Below are positions 1-7,836 of a stretch of DNA of 64,000 bases, one piece after another. A model generated the notes under the pieces. The model made no database searches, was not told where the DNA came from, and was given only the letters and a program-made list of their open reading frames with translations. This stretch comes from Pseudodesulfovibrio hydrargyri (lineage in GTDB: Bacteria > Desulfobacterota > Desulfovibrionia > Desulfovibrionales > Desulfovibrionaceae), in NCBI RefSeq assembly GCF_001874525.1, contig NZ_LKAQ01000004.1:2323590-2387589 (forward strand). Reading direction: 5' to 3'. Made by a program: the position numbers and the translations under genes. Position 1 is the first letter of the stretch. Every line of letters starts with the position of its first letter.

Positions 1-61
1 GGGGGAAGGCGAAACGGTTCATGATGGTTGCCGATTAGCAGAAATTCCAGTCCGGGACCAG

Positions 62-1210
62 TCAGCCGGACGCGGAGGCCAGGGCCTCAAGGTCGTCGAG
101 GATGATCCTCGCGGCCCGGCCCGGCGCGCCGGGATCGCCGACCATGGTGCGCAGGACCTTGAGCCCGTTTTTGATCTCGCCGTAGGCCTCGGGGTCGTCC
201 AGCCAGGACCGGGCGGTCCGGGCCAGGTTCTCGGGCGAGGCGTCCCGGCCGATGTATTCCGGGTATATCTCTCGGTCCAGGATGAGGTTGGGCAGGGAGA
301 CATACCGCACGTTGATGAGCATCCTGCCGATCATTTCGGACAGGGGCGAGACCTTGTAGGCCACCAGGACCGGGGTGCCGATGAGCGCGGTCTCCAGGGT
401 CACGGTGCCCGAGGCGGCCATGATGAGCTTGCATGTGCGGAAAACCTGGTAGCGCTCGGCCGGGGAGACGAAGGACACCGGGATGTCCTCGGGCCACAGG
501 GAGCGCAGCAGGGATTCGTCCATGCCCGGCGCGCGGACCAGGACGTATTCCAGGCCGGGATGGTCCACGGCCAGCCTCCGGGCCGCGCCCGCGAACACCG
601 GGAGCAGGGAGGTGACCTCCTTGGTCCGGCTGCCAGGCAGCAGCCCGATGCGGTTTTCCCGAACCGGGAGCCCGTCCAGCAGATCAAGGGGCAGCACATC
701 CATGAGCGGATGGCCCACATAGGCCACGTCCATGCCGTACTTGGCGTAGAAATCCTTTTCGAACGGCAGGATGCAGATGACCTTGCGGACGAAGTCGCGC
801 AGGAAATTGGCCCGGCCCGAGCGCCAGGCCCAGATCTGCGGGCTGATGTAGTAGTACACCGGGATGCCGAGCTTCTTGGCCATGCGCGCGATGCGGAAGT
901 TGAACTCCGGGCAGTCCACCAGGACGATGGCCCGGGGCCGGAGGGCCGCGAGTTCCTTCCTGATCACTCCGAGCAGCTTGAGGATGCGCGGCAGGCCGCC
1001 GAGGATTTCGGTGATGCCGACCAGGGATATCTCGCGCATGGAGTGGCGCGGCACCAGCCCCTCGGCCTCCATGGCCGGGCCGCCCATGCCGGTGAAGGGC
1101 ACGTCCGGGTCCACGGCCCGAAACGCCTTCATCAACTCCGCGCCGTGTAGATCGCCGGAGGCCTCGCCCACGCTGAACCAGATGGGACCGGATGGATTGC
1201 CTGTCTGCAT
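62..1210 (-). CDS. lpxB: Lipid-A-disaccharide synthase LpxB
   Basis: LpxB (382 aa) condenses UDP-2,3-diacylglucosamine with lipid X to give the lipid A disaccharide at the inner membrane. The sequence opens with the family's N-terminal signature (SVGEASGDLHGAEL, residues 13-26), followed by MGGPAMEAEG and a C-terminal nucleotide-sugar half with LPGSR (about residue 192) and ASGTVTLETAL (about 266-276). Length matches the usual 370-390 aa. The ATG at 1210 is the only start that keeps the whole N-terminal signature; its Shine-Dalgarno is weak. It is divergent from a Gfo/Idh oxidoreductase, a pairing I recall from lipid A gene clusters of this family. Assignment is secure. Confidence 0.96.
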   Translation of the reverse strand: MQTGNPSGPIWFSVGEASGDLHGAELMKAFRAVDPDVPFTGMGGPAMEAEGLVPRHSMREISLVGITEILGGLPRILKLLGVIRKELAALRPRAIVLVDCPEFNFRIARMAKKLGIPVYYYISPQIWAWRSGRANFLRDFVRKVICILPFEKDFYAKYGMDVAYVGHPLMDVLPLDLLDGLPVRENRIGLLPGSRTKEVTSLLPVFAGAARRLAVDHPGLEYVLVRAPGMDESLLRSLWPEDIPVSFVSPAERYQVFRTCKLIMAASGTVTLETALIGTPVLVAYKVSPLSEMIGRMLINVRYVSLPNLILDREIYPEYIGRDASPENLARTARSWLDDPEAYGEIKNGLKVLRTMVGDPGAPGRAARIILDDLEALASASG

Positions 1211-1341
1211 GCACAGTTAGTAGCCCATGTCCGGCCGGCCCGCAAGACGAACCGGGATATGCCGTTCTACGGGGGTTGCCATGGGAGGCGTAGGCCTGTA
1301 CTAGACACTCGCAACGCGAACTCTAGAACGAGGATACATAT

Positions 1342-2265
1342 ATGTTGAAAGTCGGAGTGGTCGGTCTGGGCCGGATGGGCGGCGTCCATCTGCGCAATTA
1401 CACCGAAATGCCCGATGTGGAAGTGGTCGGCGTGGTCGATGTGGACGCCAAGGCGCGCGAGGACGTCACCGCCCGGTTCGGCGTGCCGACCTTCGCCACC
1501 CTGGACGAACTGCTCGCTCAAAAGCCGGACGCCGTGTCCGTGTGCGTGCCCACCTTCCTGCATCACGAGGCGGGCATGCGCCTTCTGGAACAGGGCGTCT
1601 CCACGCTTATCGAAAAGCCCCTGGCCGCCACCGCAGCCGAGGGCGCGGAACTGGTCGCCAAGGCCAGGGAAAAGGGCGCCGTGCTCATGGTCGGCCACTC
1701 GGAACGCTTCAACCCGGCCATCGAGCGGGTCAAGTCCCTGCTCGAAGACGACGTCATCTCCGTGCACATCGAGCGGGTCAGCCCGTATCCGGTGCGCATC
1801 CAGGACGTGGGCGTGATCAAGGACCTCGGGTCCCACGACATCGACCTGATCCGCTACCTGACCGGCTCGGACTTCAAGAACGTGCACGTGGTCGCTTCCG
1901 CCACCTTCGGCGAGCATGAGGATTCCGCCGTGATCACCGCCGAGATGGAAAACGGCGTCCTGGCCCAGATTTCCACCAACTGGGTGAGCCCGTTCAGGGG
2001 CCGCAAGATCAACGTGGCCTGCAAGTCCCGATTCGTGGCCGCCGATCTGATCGCCCAGAGCGTCATGGAATATTCGCCCTTTTCCGAGGTAGAAAAGACC
2101 TACTCCGTGCGCGAATGGCCCGTGGTCGCCCGCGAACCCATCAAGGCCGAGCTGACCGCCTTTCTCGACGCCCTGCGCAACAACATCCCGGCGCCCATCA
2201 CCGGCGAGGACGGCCTCGAAGTCCTCAAAACCTTCGAACGCCTCTTCGACAGCCTCCACGGCTAG
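1342..2265 (+). CDS. Gfo/Idh/MocA family NAD(P)-dependent oxidoreductase
   Basis: A 307 aa sugar-type dehydrogenase. The N-terminal Rossmann fold starts with VGVVGLGRMGGVHLRN (residues 4-19); the family EKP motif is at about residues 91-93 (LIEKPLAAT), and SHDIDLIRYLTG near 164-175 carries the conserved His-Asp region of the substrate domain. ATG at 1342 follows an AGGA-type ribosome site (ACGAGGATACATAT). It is monocistronic, divergent from lpxB and closed by a strong terminator. Adjacency to lpxB suggests a role in modifying a UDP-sugar for lipid A or LPS, but the substrate cannot be read from the sequence. Confidence 0.9.
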   Translation: MLKVGVVGLGRMGGVHLRNYTEMPDVEVVGVVDVDAKAREDVTARFGVPTFATLDELLAQKPDAVSVCVPTFLHHEAGMRLLEQGVSTLIEKPLAATAAEGAELVAKAREKGAVLMVGHSERFNPAIERVKSLLEDDVISVHIERVSPYPVRIQDVGVIKDLGSHDIDLIRYLTGSDFKNVHVVASATFGEHEDSAVITAEMENGVLAQISTNWVSPFRGRKINVACKSRFVAADLIAQSVMEYSPFSEVEKTYSVREWPVVAREPIKAELTAFLDALRNNIPAPITGEDGLEVLKTFERLFDSLHG

Positions 2266-2283
2266 GCGTCATACCGTACCAAT

Positions 2284-2322
2284 AAAAAGGGGCCGCTCCA
2301 TTCGGAGCGGCCCCTTTTTTTT
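2284..2322 (+). terminator. Rho-independent terminator after the Gfo/Idh gene
   Basis: An 11-bp GC-rich stem (GGGGCCGCTCC / GGAGCGGCCCC) with an ATTC loop is followed by eight T residues and preceded by five A residues, so it could also work on the opposite strand. Confidence 0.95.
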
Positions 2323-2505
2323 CGCCTCCCCCGGACCCCCATCCTTCTCACCCTCCTAAACCTTATGTATCCGCTTCGCGGGGCAGGGACGAATAGAAAT
2401 GGCCTCCGACTCATCCCTGAGTCATGAGCTTCCATTTCTTCATTCTTTTGGAGCGATTCGGGTGCGCAGCACCCGACAGCGGCTCTTTCGGTCGCGCTGG
2501 CACAA

Positions 2506-2624
2506 GGCTTTCGAGAGTGGGGCCGCTGTGCATTTTCTTCCGGGGGCTTTCACCGCAGCGTAGCCTTCTACGCGAGGATGGAAGCCCCCGGAAAAAATGT
2601 GCGGATGGCCCGCTTTCGGAAGCC
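2506..2624. repeat. Long imperfect inverted repeat between converging genes
   Basis: Outer arms GGCTTTCGAGAGTGG (2506-2520) and CCGCTTTCGGAAGCC (2610-2624) are near-complementary. An inner pair around TTCCGGGGGCTT and AAGCCCCCGGAA follows, and a central GCGTAG-CCTT-CTACGC hairpin sits at 2558-2573. The whole 119 bp could fold as one long stem. It lies just downstream of the BON lipoprotein stop codon, so it may act as its 3' structure, or be a dispersed intergenic element. No coding sense was found in 2323-2627. Confidence 0.7.
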
Positions 2625-2627
2625 GCC

Positions 2628-3286
2628 TTACTTAACCGCTACCGAACCTTCCGTGACGGGGGCGGCTTCTGGGGCTTCCACCGAAATATAGTCGACCACA
2701 TCCGCCAAACCATTGACCTCCTCGGCAATAGCCAAGGCCGCTGTCTTCTGGCTGAAGTCCTTGGTCCGCCCGATGAGGATGGCGTGGCTGCGGAAGACCT
2801 CCACGCGGAGGTCCGTGCCGTTGAGCCGCTTGGTCCGGCCGAACCGTTCGGACAGTTCCTTGATGAGGAGTTCGTCGCGGGCCGCGTCGCGGGCGGCCTG
2901 TTTGGCCGGGGGGCCGGGAAGAATTTGCAGGTGATGGTCCGTATGCCCTCCACCGTGGCCGCCGTGCGGATGGCGTAGTCCGCCCTGCTGCGGCTCGCCA
3001 CCTGGCCCACCAGGTACGCCTTGGCGTCGATGACGTGGGCCGAGAGATGGAGGTCGTTGAGCGCGAGCCGTTCACGCAGCCGCCGCTGCAACTGGGCGTC
3101 GTGGACGACATCCAGGCAGCCGCCGTCCACGCTGTTGCGCGGCAGGAGCTTGTCGGCCGAGACCATGGCGTCGTAGCCGGTCATGGCCCCGCCCGCCACC
3201 TGGACGGCGGGATAGACCGCGCATCCGGCCAGGAGCGCGCAAAGGATGACGGCCAGGGCCGCCTTGGTCGCGTGTTCGGGCATCAT
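2628..3286 (-). pseudogene. BON-domain lipoprotein gene with a frameshift
   Basis: Reading from ATG at 3286 gives a lipoprotein signal (ALAVILCALLAGCAVY, lipobox Cys about residue 22) and a first BON domain (DAQLQRRLRERLAL through VEGIRTITCKFF, about residues 63-118). After a run of six C on the coding strand (near 2918-2923) this frame becomes low-complexity Pro/Arg/Ser. The other frame resumes sensible sequence, PAKQAARDAARDELLIKELS, then a second BON-like stretch (RVEVFRSHAILIGRTKDF ... LADVVDYISVEA) ending at the stop 2628-2630. One extra C would restore a 219-residue-class two-BON periplasmic lipoprotein of the OsmY/YraP type. It could be a true pseudogene, a phase-variable tract, or a sequencing error. 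Confidence 0.8.
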
Positions 3287-3338
3287 TGACGAGGAAGTAT
3301 AGTCGAAGGACTAGAAATTGTCTAACACTATCGGCCGG

Positions 3339-4958
3339 TCATCCCTTGACGGCCAGGACGTGGACCAGGCCCGCGATGGACTGCCGGTCGACCACGTGGA
3401 ACTCGGTCAGCCGGTCCCTGATGTCGTTCCAATGGCTTTCGCGGATGACCAGGACCGCCTTGTCGCGGGTCGCCATCTCCTCGATGAGCCGGTCGTAGTT
3501 GTCGAACTCGGGGTAATCGTGCCCGGCATAGAAGGTGTAGATGCCGGAATAGACCCGCGCGGCGAAGGGCGCGTAGCCGCGTTCGATGTAGTCCTTGAGG
3601 ATGAGGGCCTGCCGCCGGGGGCTCATGGCGTCGTCCAGGGACGGGGCGGCCAGCATGCCCACCGGATATATCCACAGGATCATGGCCAGGGCGCAGGTCA
3701 TTAGCGCGGCGCGGAACCCCTTGGCGCGCACCGAGACGATGGCCGCGCCGCCGAGGATGAGCACGGCCGCGCACAAGCCCATGCCGCGCACGGGTACCGG
3801 GACCGGGATGAGGTCGCCCGCCAGGAGCAGGGCCGCGCCGATCACGATCCACAACCCGCCCACCAGGGTCCACAGCCGCCGGGCGCGGGGGTCGCTCATG
3901 GTCCGCAGGGAGTCGGCGGTGAGCAGGGCCAGGGGCGGGAACATGGGCAGGACGTAGATGAAGACCTTGCCGGACAGGGAGGAGAGAAACAGGAAGGTGC
4001 CCAGGAACATGATCCAGAGCAGGGTCGTGGGCCCGGCATGGCGGCGTCCGGCCCACAGGGCGGACCAGAACGCCGGGGAGGCCAGCCGCTTCAGCGGGGC
4101 GGCGAACAGGGCCAGGGTCCAGGGCATCCAGGCCAGGGGGAAGGCCGCGAAATACCACCACCACGCCTCTTTGTGGTGGAAGGTGTGGGTGGCCCGCTCC
4201 AATATCTGCTTGCCGAGCACGGTGTTGATTAGAAAGCCCGGCCCCTCGGCCAGGATCACGCCCCCCACCCAGACGGCGAGCATGCCGAGCATGGCCAGCA
4301 GGCCCAAGCCCGTGCGCCGGGAGAGCAGCCGCTTGGCCTCGCCCTTGAAGAGCAGGAACAGGGCGATATTGACCAGCGGGAACAGGAAGCCCAGCGGTCC
4401 CTTGACCAGGGTGGCGGCCCCGGCCAGGACGAATCCCCAGACCGGCCACCAGCCCTCGGACGTTCCGGAGTAGGCGCGGAAGAAGGCGGCGTGGCTGAGG
4501 ATGATCAGGGCCGCGAACATCAGGTCCATGCGCGAGTAGTGCAGCAGGGCCGCGACCATGAAGGTGGACAGCAGGATCAATGTGGAGGCCAGGGAAGTGG
4601 TCCGGTCGAACCTGAGCGTGCGGGCCAGGGCGTAGGCCGCGACCAGGAAGAACAGGCCGGAAAGGGCGGCGCCCAGGAAGAAGACGGCGGGCTGGTGGAA
4701 CGGGGTCAGCTTGTCCAGGAGCCAAAGGAACCAGAAGTAGACCGGCGGCTTGTCCGGGTAGGGCTGGCCGTTCAGGGCCAGAACGACCCACTTTCCATTG
4801 GCCGCCAGGTTCTTGTAGGCGTCGGCGTAGCGGACCTCGTCCGAGAACCACAGGGCCCGGTTGCTCAGGGCGAACCAGGTCTGGGCCAGCACGGCCAGGG
4901 TCATGGTCAGCCAGGGGTGGTTTTCGAGCCGGGTCCAGATGGTGCGAAGGGCGCTCAT
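3339..4958 (-). CDS. GT39/ArnT-like membrane glycosyltransferase
   Basis: A 539 aa polytopic membrane protein of the PMT/ArnT (GT-C) superfamily, which transfers a sugar from a polyprenyl-phosphate donor on the outer face of the inner membrane. The first helix (about residues 16-33) is followed by the catalytic acidic pair in FSDEVRYADAY (Asp40-Glu41) and by DKPPVYFWFLW (about residues 69-79), both typical of the family; about ten further hydrophobic segments follow. The start at 4958 has an AGGAGA site located inside the end of the PAP2 gene one base upstream. Pairing with a PAP2 phosphatase suggests lipid A or other lipid-linked glycan modification; donor and acceptor are unknown. Confidence 0.85.
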   Translation of the reverse strand: MSALRTIWTRLENHPWLTMTLAVLAQTWFALSNRALWFSDEVRYADAYKNLAANGKWVVLALNGQPYPDKPPVYFWFLWLLDKLTPFHQPAVFFLGAALSGLFFLVAAYALARTLRFDRTTSLASTLILLSTFMVAALLHYSRMDLMFAALIILSHAAFFRAYSGTSEGWWPVWGFVLAGAATLVKGPLGFLFPLVNIALFLLFKGEAKRLLSRRTGLGLLAMLGMLAVWVGGVILAEGPGFLINTVLGKQILERATHTFHHKEAWWWYFAAFPLAWMPWTLALFAAPLKRLASPAFWSALWAGRRHAGPTTLLWIMFLGTFLFLSSLSGKVFIYVLPMFPPLALLTADSLRTMSDPRARRLWTLVGGLWIVIGAALLLAGDLIPVPVPVRGMGLCAAVLILGGAAIVSVRAKGFRAALMTCALAMILWIYPVGMLAAPSLDDAMSPRRQALILKDYIERGYAPFAARVYSGIYTFYAGHDYPEFDNYDRLIEEMATRDKAVLVIRESHWNDIRDRLTEFHVVDRQSIAGLVHVLAVKG

Positions 4959-4959
4959 G

Positions 4960-5580
4960 TCATGATCTCCTGAAAAGCGAGGAATCGGCGATGATCACGG
5001 CGGCGAAACCGCCCACGCTGCTGAGCAGCCAGCCGAAGAAGACGTCCGTTGGGTGGTGCCAGCCGAGGTAGATGCGCGAGAAGCCGACCAGTCCGAGGGA
5101 CAGTCCGAGCAGGACGGTCAGGGCCGCGCGCGACAGGCGCAGGGCCAGGGGCAGGGTCCAGCCGGTGTATTCGGCGGTATGCCCCGAGGGCAGGGCCTCC
5201 TGCGCGGCCCGGCCGGACAGGGGCTCGTACCAGTGCCCTTGGCCGGGGCGCGGCCTGCCGATGAGGTATTTGGTGAAGTGCACGGCCAGCCCGGCCACCA
5301 GTCCCTGGACCACGAGCACGACCAGGACGAAGCGCAGCCGCTCCCGGTTGCCGGTCCGCCAGGCGGTCAGGAGCATGCCCGCGTATACGAGATAGAACAG
5401 GGGGTTGCACCAGTCTGTGACGAATTTCATGAACATTGTCAGCCCGGCGTGGGCCGCGCGGAAGTCCTTGAAGAACAGGGCCGCGTCGCGCTCGGTGTCG
5501 AACCCGAGCCAGAGGGCGGCCAGGATGAGCAGCAGCGGCGCGGAGTAGAGCGCCCAATGTTTCAGGGAAGTGCAGCGCAT
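4960..5580 (-). CDS. PAP2-family membrane phosphatase
   Basis: A 206 aa membrane phosphatase with the full acid-phosphatase signature: K-x6-RP at Lys104-Pro112, PSGH at 131-134 and SR-x5-H-x3-D at 168-179. Such enzymes hydrolyse lipid phosphates, for example undecaprenyl pyrophosphate, phosphatidylglycerol phosphate or lipid A phosphate. Five or six hydrophobic helices are visible. The ATG at 5580 gives an N-terminus close to the first helix. The stop lies one base before the glycosyltransferase start, so the two are very likely co-translated and may recycle or modify the same polyprenyl or lipid A substrate. Confidence 0.88.
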   Translation of the reverse strand: MRCTSLKHWALYSAPLLLILAALWLGFDTERDAALFFKDFRAAHAGLTMFMKFVTDWCNPLFYLVYAGMLLTAWRTGNRERLRFVLVVLVVQGLVAGLAVHFTKYLIGRPRPGQGHWYEPLSGRAAQEALPSGHTAEYTGWTLPLALRLSRAALTVLLGLSLGLVGFSRIYLGWHHPTDVFFGWLLSSVGGFAAVIIADSSLFRRS

Positions 5581-5632
5581 GCGGGTTTATAAGCCATCGG
5601 GAGCGGCCAGGCAAGCCAGGCCCGGCGGGTGT

Positions 5633-5830
5633 CTAGGACTCGCCGTCTCCGTTCTGCGGGTAGGGTTCGTGGGTGTACCGGGCCCAGACCTCGGGGCTCG
5701 CCTTCAGGTCCTTGAGAATGTCGGTCAGAGACTTGCCTTCCTGTTTCCAGTACTTGTCGGCGTTGTCCGAGCATTCGAAGGGGATAACCAGGGTGCCGTC
5801 CTCGGTCAGGAAGGGTTTCTTCTCGTCCAT
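5633..5830 (-). CDS. Small conserved-looking hypothetical protein
   Basis: A 65 aa soluble, acidic protein (MDEKKPFLTEDGTLVIPFEC...) with a single Cys and many aromatic residues; no signal peptide or membrane segment. The reading is more natural than the competing frames, which are Arg/Pro-rich artefacts. It precedes the PAP2 gene on the same strand by 52 bp. I do not recognise a function; the composition fits a small cytoplasmic regulator or accessory protein. Confidence 0.6.
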   Translation of the reverse strand: MDEKKPFLTEDGTLVIPFECSDNADKYWKQEGKSLTDILKDLKASPEVWARYTHEPYPQNGDGES

Positions 5831-5928
5831 GGCCGGGGACTATTTCACGGAACCGGCGCAAAGACAAGCCTCCTGTTCCGGCAATGAATCGCCCGTGTCG
5901 GCGGGGGGTTGGCGGACCGCGTACCGAA

Positions 5929-7698
5929 TCAGGCCACGGCCTGGTCGTCGGCGGCCAGGCAGACCTTGCGGTCGATCTCGCGGACCTTCCTGAGCACGTT
6001 CTTGGCGATGCGCTTGAATTCGCCCAGGTCCTTGGACTCGTAGAGGTACTTGGCCTTGGTCAGACCGGCCATGTCCACGATCTCGTTGAACAGGTACGGG
6101 CAGTAGAGCGGGTCCTGCTTCATGAACAGCTCCACCCGGCTCAAGGCCTCGTGGACCTTTTGCTGGTTGTCCGCAAGGTCCCTGAACAGCTTGGTCAGGT
6201 GCTTTTCCGCGTTGCGCATGGAATTGGACCACATGGGCGAGCGCGGTTCCAGGCGCAGGGGCGGGACCGCGTGGCGGCAGTCGTTCAGGTTGCGCAAAAA
6301 GCTCTCCACCGCGCCCGGGGCCGAGGCCAGGATGCCCTTGGCGTAGGCCGTGTCCACGTCCACGACCTTGGTGCCCTCGATGACCACGCCGCCGCCGTAG
6401 AGGTTGAAGACCGGGAAGTCGGACTGCTTGAGGTCGTCCTCCAGCTCGCGCTTGGCGGTCATGTACTGCACCGTGGTCAGGATTTCCTCGCCGTCCATGT
6501 TGCGCGTGGTCTGGTGCCAGGAATACCGTTTGTCCGAGGTGGTGTGGTTGTGGTGGCCGCCCGAGTGGGACATGCCGTTGATCCAGGCGTAGTCCTGCCC
6601 GGCCAGGAGCAGGTGGGAGACGCCGCAGTAGCGCAGGAAGCGCGACAGGGTCACCGAGACGTTGCCGCCCGCGTCGAGCACCAGGTCCCGCTCCTCGAGC
6701 ACCTTGGTGCCCACGCCGCCCACGGTCCACAGGGGCAGGGTCGGTCCGGGATAGCGCTTGAGGATCATGGGGTCGATCTTGGTGGAGTAGACCAGGGGCA
6801 CGTCCTGGACGAAATCCGGGTCCAGCCGCTCGAAGACCTTGAGCATGGACTTGTCGTAGTCGATGGCCGCGCACAGGTGCGGCTTGATGCCGAGGTTCTG
6901 CAGGGACGGGATGGTCTGCAGGGCGCAGGTGTAGAGCACGTGGCCCATCTTTTCCTTGAGCAGCGGGGCCATGGTCTCCAGCGACGGGCCCGCGCCGAGG
7001 ATGACCGCGCCCACGCCCGCGCCCTTGCCCTCCATGGGCTTGAGGCTGCCGTCGCGCATGGCCTTGGCGAAGTTGTCGATCTCGTTGCCGACCATGACGT
7101 CCTGGCGGTGGCGCAGGGTGGACAGCTCCAGGGAGAAGTTTTCGAGCTTGTTCTTCAGCCAGGTCGCCCAGCGGGCGTATTCCGGCCCGAGTTGGCGGCT
7201 GGGGATGTCGCTCTTCAGGTGGATCTGGCCGTAGATGAACTGCAGGTCCAGGTTGCGGACCACCTCGGACAGGAACCGTTCGTCCGGGACCAGCAGGTGA
7301 AACTTTTTGTTCTCGAAGAACGGCCGGTAGTCGGTCTGGCCCAGGCAGGCCAGGAGCATCTCGGAGCGCGGCTCAAGGAGCATGACCTTGTGGGTGTCCG
7401 GGGTGTTGGTCAGCAGGTGGTTGACGCCGTAGCCCAGGTTGGAGCCGACCACGAAGGTGGCCGAGGTCCCGGCCTTTTCCGGGTGCAGCCAGTTGCCGTA
7501 CAGCCCCTGCGGGGGCAGGGATTCGAACATGCCCTTGCCGTTGTCCATGCGCCAGTCGTGCAGACCGAACTCGTTGCGGAACAGCCTGGTCTTGAGCATC
7601 TCCTCGTTGAACGGGCGGGTGGACAGCCACTGGAAGATGGGATTTCCGGTGCGTTGCAGGTATTCGATGTTGTCTTTCAGGAACGGGTACGGATTCAT
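5929..7698 (-). CDS. DUF115/Maf-like protein (motility-associated glycosyltransferase family)
   Basis: A 589 aa protein with the central domain also described as 6-hydroxymethylpterin pyrophosphokinase MptE-like (GAVILGAGPSLETMAPLL, about residues 228-245; then LGIKPHLCAAIDYDKSML). In flagellated bacteria, proteins of this architecture (Maf) transfer nonulosonic acids to flagellin. I chose ATG at 7698 (MNPYPFLKDN) because upstream in-frame sequence is not protein-like. No sugar-synthesis or flagellar cluster is adjacent, so the acceptor is unproven; the unusual flagellin at 49419 in this window is one conceivable partner. Confidence 0.8.
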   Translation of the reverse strand: MNPYPFLKDNIEYLQRTGNPIFQWLSTRPFNEEMLKTRLFRNEFGLHDWRMDNGKGMFESLPPQGLYGNWLHPEKAGTSATFVVGSNLGYGVNHLLTNTPDTHKVMLLEPRSEMLLACLGQTDYRPFFENKKFHLLVPDERFLSEVVRNLDLQFIYGQIHLKSDIPSRQLGPEYARWATWLKNKLENFSLELSTLRHRQDVMVGNEIDNFAKAMRDGSLKPMEGKGAGVGAVILGAGPSLETMAPLLKEKMGHVLYTCALQTIPSLQNLGIKPHLCAAIDYDKSMLKVFERLDPDFVQDVPLVYSTKIDPMILKRYPGPTLPLWTVGGVGTKVLEERDLVLDAGGNVSVTLSRFLRYCGVSHLLLAGQDYAWINGMSHSGGHHNHTTSDKRYSWHQTTRNMDGEEILTTVQYMTAKRELEDDLKQSDFPVFNLYGGGVVIEGTKVVDVDTAYAKGILASAPGAVESFLRNLNDCRHAVPPLRLEPRSPMWSNSMRNAEKHLTKLFRDLADNQQKVHEALSRVELFMKQDPLYCPYLFNEIVDMAGLTKAKYLYESKDLGEFKRIAKNVLRKVREIDRKVCLAADDQAVA

Positions 7699-7836
7699 GG
7701 TGCGGCCTCGCGTGCTCAAAAAATGACGGTTCGACCGGGAAAATGCACTTTGCATGCCAGTTGCGCCAAGCCTGTTTTTGCCCTACGGTGCGGGCATCCA
7801 TTTCGAACCCAACCCGCATGATTCCAGGGCGCTACG

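Noticed and set aside
1..22. Possible start of a minus-strand gene (MNRFAFP...)
   Set aside because: Only seven codons are visible before the window edge and no ribosome site precedes the ATG at 22.
2424..2978. Plus-strand frame of 184 codons
   Set aside because: It runs antisense through the inverted repeat and the BON gene, with low-complexity composition and no ribosome site.
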